From Candidatus Roizmanbacteria bacterium (GTDB lineage Bacteria > Patescibacteriota > Microgenomatia > UBA1406 > GWC2-37-13), in contig JAAXWV010000050.1 of the NCBI GenBank assembly GCA_013334845.1, positions 1 to 8,870 on the forward strand: a stretch of 8,870 nucleotides of DNA, read 5' to 3'. Positions 5,333 to 8,870 of the stretch are shown here, one piece after another. The position numbers and the translations under genes are program-made. The notes below the pieces were generated by a model that searched no databases, was not told where the DNA came from, and was given only the letters and a program-made list of their open reading frames with translations. How positions within the stretch are numbered: position 1 is the first letter of the stretch; each line of letters starts with the position of its first letter.

Positions 5333-6297
5333 AATTTTGAAGCGTCTTTCTTTTCATAAAAACCGCCCGCTACCGTGAGATCACCCTTAAGTGTCGGATG
5401 AGGATCATAACCCTCAAGCTTCACAAGATCCGGACGAAAGTCCTCAAGAGTTTTGACTGAAGGATCTATGGTAACAGTCGGGAACGGCCGGGGCTCTCTG
5501 TTCAGTTGTTCCTTCACCTGATCTACATGATTTTCGTAGATATGCACATCGCCGAAGGTATGTACAAACTCACCTGGTTCAAGACCGGTGATCTGGGCAA
5601 GAATGATAGTCAGCAGCGCATAACTGGCGATATTGAACGGTACCCCGAGAAAGAGATCTGCACTGCGCTGATAGAGCTGAAGTGACAGCTTTCCGTTGCG
5701 GTTACTGAACTGGAACATATTGTGACAGATAGGAAAGCGGTTAGCGTCCTCGTAAGTTGCCATCGTGTAGAGATACTCAGGGTTCCATGAATTAACGATC
5801 AAGTTTTTTGCGTCAGGATCATCTTTCAACTCCTGAAGCATCCATGCAAGTTGATCAATGGTTCGACCTGTCCGGGTGGGCCATCTACGCCACAGTTCGC
5901 CGTAAATTCTGCGTAATTCACCATACTTTTGGGCAAACTCGGTATCATCTTTTATCTTCTGAATAAACTCCTCTTTTGTCATCTCGGGCACCTTCCCCTC
6001 CCCCGCCATCTTTTTATAGACGTTGTAGGGGTAATCGTCCCAAATATGTACATTGTTATCCACCAGATACTTAATGTTGGACTGACCAGACATAAACCAG
6101 TAGAGTTCATGGAGTACTCCCTTCCAATAAACCCTCTTTGTGGTTAAAAGGGGAAAACCCTGGGAAAGATCGTAGCGCGTCTGACGGCCAAAAAGACTAT
6201 AAAGCACCACATCGGTACCTCGATCAACTTTTTTAATACCATGCTCCAGCGCCTCCTGGAGAAGATTGAGATATTGATACTCAGGATGCTGGATCAT
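5329..6297 (-). CDS. thyA: thymidylate synthase (ThyA type)
   Basis: ThyA methylates dUMP to dTMP using methylene-tetrahydrofolate, releasing dihydrofolate for DHFR. The catalytic cysteine is C191 in RFPICHNMFQF. Other hallmarks are GRQTRYDL (37-44), FPLLTTKRV, YGELWRRW (132-139), LYQRSADLFLGVPFNIASYALL (208-229, the phosphate and dUMP site), GDVHIYENH (249-257) and GYDPHPTLK. At 322 residues it is longer than the 264-residue E. coli enzyme. It carries an extra stretch at about 92-130, like long forms such as that of Lactobacillus casei. It also has a roughly 12-residue C-terminal tail (GGFYEKKDASKL) beyond the point where the family normally ends. The ATG at 6297 lies six bases after a -10 box. 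The dcd-family gene lies upstream and dfrA overlaps downstream, forming a dTMP-synthesis cluster. Confidence 0.96.
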   Translation of the reverse strand: MIQHPEYQYLNLLQEALEHGIKKVDRGTDVVLYSLFGRQTRYDLSQGFPLLTTKRVYWKGVLHELYWFMSGQSNIKYLVDNNVHIWDDYPYNVYKKMAGEGKVPEMTKEEFIQKIKDDTEFAQKYGELRRIYGELWRRWPTRTGRTIDQLAWMLQELKDDPDAKNLIVNSWNPEYLYTMATYEDANRFPICHNMFQFSNRNGKLSLQLYQRSADLFLGVPFNIASYALLTIILAQITGLEPGEFVHTFGDVHIYENHVDQVKEQLNREPRPFPTVTIDPSVKTLEDFRPDLVKLEGYDPHPTLKGDLTVAGGFYEKKDASKL

Positions 6298-6303
6298 AGA
6301 AGG

Positions 6304-6309
6304 TTAATA
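6304..6309 (-). promoter_or_regulatory. -10-like element of thyA, predicted leaderless
   Basis: TATTAA on the minus strand (6309 to 6304) is followed by six bases and the thyA ATG at 6297, the same geometry as tgt and the membrane-protein gene. The hexamer matches the consensus at four of six positions and the -35 region is weak, so the call leans on the repeated spacing. Confidence 0.45.
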
Positions 6310-6329
6310 ATTGATAACAACAAGCTATT

Positions 6330-6357
6330 CTTAGTTCTTAATTTTTAATTATTAATT
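6330..6357 (-). repeat. AT-rich heptad repeat array (AATTAAG type) after dcd
   Basis: In the dcd sense, four units in phase start four bases after the stop codon: AATTAAT (6357-6351), AATTAAA (6350-6344), AATTAAG (6343-6337) and AACTAAG (6336-6330), then a degenerate AATAGCT. It matches the arrays after fmt and dfrA in unit and orientation. Confidence 0.8.
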
Positions 6358-6361
6358 GCTA

Positions 6362-6901
6362 TCACACTTGTTTTTCTTTCTGCTCAGTCGTTACTCGACC
6401 CCCTTGCCACTGTCCCCGATACTGACTTCCACCGCCATCTACCCACTCAAACTGGGCATGCACAAACCGTGCACCGAGCTCAATTGTCACCGGGATCGGC
6501 CCCTCATTTTTTAAACCAAACGACAGCTTTCCCTTATAGCCAGGCGCTACATTGCCGGTTCGCAAAAACAAACCACTCCGGAAGGTGGTTGAGCGGGGCT
6601 TAAAGTTAATAGTGATATCAAGCGGAGTGTTGACTTTTTCTATCGTGGAAACGAGGTAAAAATCACCCGGCTTAAGAGTAATGGAGTTGTTTTTTCCCTC
6701 TTCATATTGGACGACAAGTTTGATTTCGGGAGTTTTTCGCTCCTCTACTCCGAGAAATGCTGACCCGGAAATTTCATATACCTCGCCGAGACGAAGGTCA
6801 AAGCCGGCCCCTTCAGGATTGGTAAGTTCACGCTCAGAAAGCCCTTCCACGAGCTGTTCTTTGTTAACGAGTTCGAGAAGTTTTGCTGGTCCGAGAATCA
6901 T
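6362..6901 (-). CDS. dCTP deaminase/dUTPase-family protein (Dcd-like), catalytic residues atypical
   Basis: The fold and context point to the trimeric dCTP deaminase/dUTPase family, which supplies dUMP for ThyA. From the ATG at 6901 the product is 179 residues and starts MILGP, close to the MIL start common in Dcd proteins. Visible motifs are GFDLRLG (33-39), LKPGDFYLVSTIEKV (76-90), KPRSTTFRSGL (101-111, with the conserved S104 and R108), NVAPGYKG (117-124), GLKNEG (129-134), ARFVHAQF (144-151) and the C-terminal YRGQWQGG (161-168). By eye alignment to E. coli Dcd, D128 corresponds to A119 and the general base E138 to G129. The C-terminal half resembles archaeal dUTPase-like members as I remember them. 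It may be a divergent dUTPase/deaminase or a non-catalytic member. Membership is secure; the activity is not. Confidence 0.82.
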   Translation of the reverse strand: MILGPAKLLELVNKEQLVEGLSERELTNPEGAGFDLRLGEVYEISGSAFLGVEERKTPEIKLVVQYEEGKNNSITLKPGDFYLVSTIEKVNTPLDITINFKPRSTTFRSGLFLRTGNVAPGYKGKLSFGLKNEGPIPVTIELGARFVHAQFEWVDGGGSQYRGQWQGGRVTTEQKEKQV

Positions 6902-6941
6902 ATGTGTGATTTGAAATAGGTAAATGTAATGTATTCCACTC

Positions 6942-6971
6942 ATTATAATTCGAGGCTGAAGTGTTTGTCCA
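6942..6971 (-). promoter_or_regulatory. promoter of the dcd-family gene
   Basis: On the minus strand, TGGACA (6971 to 6966) is followed by an 18-base spacer and a perfect TATAAT (6947 to 6942). The predicted start near 6935 gives a leader of about 34 bases before the ATG at 6901, the only promoter here that does not predict a leaderless message. The -10 is part of the palindrome ATTATAAT (6942-6949), which also reads TATAAT on the + strand. Confidence 0.6.
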
Positions 6972-6982
6972 GCGGAGAACAG

Positions 6983-6991
6983 TGCTATACT
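6983..6991 (+). promoter_or_regulatory. extended -10 promoter of the glycosyltransferase gene, predicted leaderless
   Basis: TGCTATACT (6983-6991) is an extended -10 that ends six bases before the ATG at 6998. A possible -35, TTGTCC (6965-6970), has a short 15-base spacer and overlaps the -35 of the divergent dcd-family promoter. This element decides the start at 6998 over the in-frame ATG at 6929. Confidence 0.65.
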
Positions 6992-6997
6992 TTCTTC

Positions 6998-8149
6998 ATG
7001 TTGCTTCTCGTATCTGAACTATTTCTTGTCCTCATCTTTCTTTTAGTCTGGCTCAAAAAACCCCACCACACGCTCCTTTTTATCTTCACTGTCGGGATAC
7101 TTCTCCGGCTTATCTTTATCGTACTCTCTCTGGGAATTGACAACTATGATCTCAACTCATACCGAATCGTGGGCGACCTCACCCTGCGGGGAGCCAATAT
7201 ATTCCCCACTGAGGCAGCCGCTCACCACCCCTACTTTCCTGCCATCCTCTACCTGGAAGCAGTTGCCCGCCTGATGGGTCAATACTCATCATTTTTTCTC
7301 AAAGCGGTGTTTGCCGGCTTTGATATCGGAGTGCTTTGGCTCGTATATCTATTTACCAAATCGCGACCAAAGGCTCTTCTTTATGCCCTCAACCCGATAA
7401 GTATCCTTATCTCTTCCGTTCATGGACAATTTGATAGTATTCCTCTGTTTTTCTTTCTTCTCTCGACCTATCATTTCCGACCGCGCCATGAAATAAAGGG
7501 ATTCCTCATTATGTCGATCGGCTCTACTTTAAAAACATGGCCGCTCTTTTTCGTTAACCCCCTCGCCCGGCGCGGCGACTATAAATGGTATTTCCTGCTT
7601 CCCTTTATCGTACCCGCTCTCTCGGTACTCGTGTATGCCTACTTTTTCCGGGCAGATATATATACAATTATTGTGACAATCTTTTCCTATCGTGCCGTGT
7701 GGGGAGTGTGGGGAATCGGTTATTTAATTGAAGCGCTGACGGGCCACAATGGTCCACTCACCATCTCCATTGCTATGTGGACATTTCTTGCTATCTATAC
7801 AGTTTTTGCATTTTTCTACAAGCATAAAAACGTATTGGTGGAAACGACGGTAATTATGCTCTTTTTCTTTGTTCTGACGCCGGTTTTCGGGATTCAGTGG
7901 CTTATGTGGTTGGCGCCCTTTTATCTGGTAGAACATGTGCCGTTTGCCCTGTGGTCATTTATACTGGGAGCGGCTTTTCTTATCTGTTCCTATCTACCAT
8001 GGATTCCACAGTTTGTGGGTGCAGAACTGCCATTTACCCCATGGATAGGGCTTGCAGTTTGGGGCTTGATAATAGCTCAATTCCTCATTCAGACTACTCC
8101 CCTGTCTTCGATGGTAAAGCTTCCGTCGTCGGCAAAAGTCACCTCATAA
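6998..8149 (+). CDS. GT-C type integral membrane glycosyltransferase (mannosyltransferase-like)
   Basis: The 383-residue product is an integral membrane protein with about ten hydrophobic segments starting at the N-terminus. A first outside loop holds DNYDLNSYR (48-56), where the aspartates would be the catalytic or metal site typical of GT-C enzymes. This is followed by HHPYFPAILYLEA (76-88), NPISILISSVHGQFDSIP (132-149, with the GQFD motif) and LKTWPLFF (178-185). This order is typical of GT87/PIG-M-like transferases that use a polyprenyl-phosphate sugar donor, so a role in glycosylating surface lipids, glycans or proteins is likely. Donor and acceptor are unknown. The ATG at 6998 is chosen because an extended -10 lies six bases before it and the protein then starts directly with a membrane segment. 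The gene diverges from the dcd-family gene, and its last 61 bases overlap the opposite-strand gene. Confidence 0.8.
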   Translation: MLLLVSELFLVLIFLLVWLKKPHHTLLFIFTVGILLRLIFIVLSLGIDNYDLNSYRIVGDLTLRGANIFPTEAAAHHPYFPAILYLEAVARLMGQYSSFFLKAVFAGFDIGVLWLVYLFTKSRPKALLYALNPISILISSVHGQFDSIPLFFFLLSTYHFRPRHEIKGFLIMSIGSTLKTWPLFFVNPLARRGDYKWYFLLPFIVPALSVLVYAYFFRADIYTIIVTIFSYRAVWGVWGIGYLIEALTGHNGPLTISIAMWTFLAIYTVFAFFYKHKNVLVETTVIMLFFFVLTPVFGIQWLMWLAPFYLVEHVPFALWSFILGAAFLICSYLPWIPQFVGAELPFTPWIGLAVWGLIIAQFLIQTTPLSSMVKLPSSAKVTS

Positions 8150-8870
8150 ATCGGCAGGTCTTTGGCTAAACGTTTGGCCGTTTCGAACAAATGCAGTTCT
8201 GTCACTTCACCGAGCACCTCATGGAGATACTCCGCTTCAAATCCCTCAAGAAGCTTTACTGCTCCTTTTTCGATGTATTTATCTGCCAAAGCTCTCTGTC
8301 GCTCGCCTACCAGCGATGCATGAAAGACAAACGCCTGAACCGGCATATTACTACCCGCCAGATGAAGAAGATGCTGCGGTTGGATACCCTGAGATCCTTT
8401 TACGATAAAGACGCCGGCTTCCTGATGATCTCCCTGGAGAACAACCTGCGTAGCTCCGGCTTTTATTGCTTTCTCGGCCTGTTCTTTCAGAATCTCTACT
8501 TGCCTGGCCATGAGTGAGTAGGCCTCCGGATCCAGTCCGAGCTGTTTTACATGCCCGCAACCGCCGACTGGTATCCCCGTTTCTGCATGGGAGTCGGTAT
8601 GCAGCTGGATATTTTTCTCACCACCCACCACTTCGGTGAGAGCTTCATAGGCCTTATCCGGATCTACCTCAAAACCATACTCAGCAGCTGCTGCATACAG
8701 GATGCCTAATTCGCCGATATCGCCGCCCGGGATCGCCAAAGCCGGCAGATCGGGTGCATTGACATACCGCCCGTCGATACAACGACTTAAGAATTTGCGA
8801 TCAGAAGCTACTGGATATTTATTCTCCGCAACTAGCTGATTTGCGTCGGTTAGAGTAAGAATGAATTTAG
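8089..8870 (-). CDS. probable zeta-class (cadmium-type) carbonic anhydrase-like protein, partial (N-terminus outside window)
   Basis: The frame stays open from the window edge to TGA at 8091-8089, giving 259 visible residues. A TTG at 8739 is not the start, because conserved sequence continues upstream. Numbering from the first visible codon, the protein has CIDGRY (30-35), LAIPGGDIGELG (44-55), LHTDSHAE (89-96), GGCGHVKQL (102-110) and a later QGDHQEAGVFIVKGSQG (145-161). These match, in order, the CVDGR, PGG, HGDH, GCG and HGSHTE-KVVY-type segments that I recall from the diatom cadmium carbonic anhydrase CDCA1. Candidate metal ligands are C30, H94 (or H90) and C104. Such an enzyme interconverts CO2 and bicarbonate. 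No signal peptide can be assessed. Composition fits its neighbours. The family call is from memory; an uncharacterised relative with another role is possible. Confidence 0.55.
   Translation of the reverse strand, partial: KFILTLTDANQLVAENKYPVASDRKFLSRCIDGRYVNAPDLPALAIPGGDIGELGILYAAAAEYGFEVDPDKAYEALTEVVGGEKNIQLHTDSHAETGIPVGGCGHVKQLGLDPEAYSLMARQVEILKEQAEKAIKAGATQVVLQGDHQEAGVFIVKGSQGIQPQHLLHLAGSNMPVQAFVFHASLVGERQRALADKYIEKGAVKLLEGFEAEYLHEVLGEVTELHLFETAKRLAKDLPIYEVTFADDGSFTIEDRGVV

Noticed and set aside
6902..6943. An earlier ATG at 6943 for the dcd-family gene
   Set aside because: That ATG overlaps the gene's own TATAAT. The start at 6901 gives the MIL N-terminus usual for Dcd proteins.
6929..6997. 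A 23-codon N-terminal extension of the glycosyltransferase
   Set aside because: It covers the divergent promoters, is hydrophilic with cysteines, and the extended -10 at 6983-6991 points to the ATG at 6998.
8191..8517. A 108-residue + strand ORF
   Set aside because: It is antisense to the carbonic anhydrase-like gene, and its sequence shows no recognisable protein features.
8089..8739. TTG at 8739 as the start of the carbonic anhydrase-like gene
   Set aside because: The same frame continues without a stop to the window edge and contains the conserved CIDGR motif upstream of that codon.

Overview
The window looks like a piece of a Candidate Phyla Radiation (Patescibacteria) genome, most likely from a metagenome. 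The evidence is the moderate GC, the short genes, a small four-helix membrane protein of a type I associate with this group, genes with no visible Shine-Dalgarno sequence, and heptameric AT-rich repeats between genes. This placement is inference; there is no rRNA gene here to confirm it.

Layout. Positions 1-227 hold the 3' end of a very GC-rich Gfo/Idh/MocA-type oxidoreductase gene whose composition differs sharply from everything after it (assembly chimera or foreign DNA). Next on the + strand are fmt (286-1248) and an unrecognised small proline-rich ORF (1383-1679). A block of six minus-strand genes follows, read from right to left: a dCTP deaminase/dUTPase-family gene (6901-6362), thyA (6297-5329), dfrA/folA (5332-4850, overlapping thyA by four bases), queA (4691-3645), a small membrane protein (3600-3136) and tgt (2860-1682). 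To the right, a GT-C membrane glycosyltransferase lies on the + strand (6998-8149). Its 3' end overlaps convergently with a minus-strand gene that runs off the window (8089-8870) and looks like a zeta-class (cadmium-type) carbonic anhydrase.

Functional grouping. Dcd-family protein, ThyA and DHFR form a thymidylate/folate module (dUMP supply, methylation to dTMP, THF regeneration). Fmt uses the same folate pool for initiator tRNA. QueA and Tgt are the two late enzymes of queuosine tRNA modification. No upstream preQ1 synthesis gene is visible, so salvage of the base is possible.

Regulatory layout. Most genes, even co-oriented ones, have their own -10 element ending only 6-7 bases before the start codon (tgt, membrane protein, queA, thyA, glycosyltransferase, probably fmt). 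This predicts leaderless mRNAs. Three intergenic spaces (after fmt, dfrA and dcd) begin with 7-bp repeats of the AATTAAG type, always in the sense of the preceding gene. A fourth spot has a different heptad (AGTAGAG type). The gap between the membrane-protein gene and tgt is GC-rich, can fold into hairpins, and carries palindromic dispersed-repeat-like sequences. I saw no tRNA, rRNA, CRISPR array, transposase or convincing intrinsic terminator.
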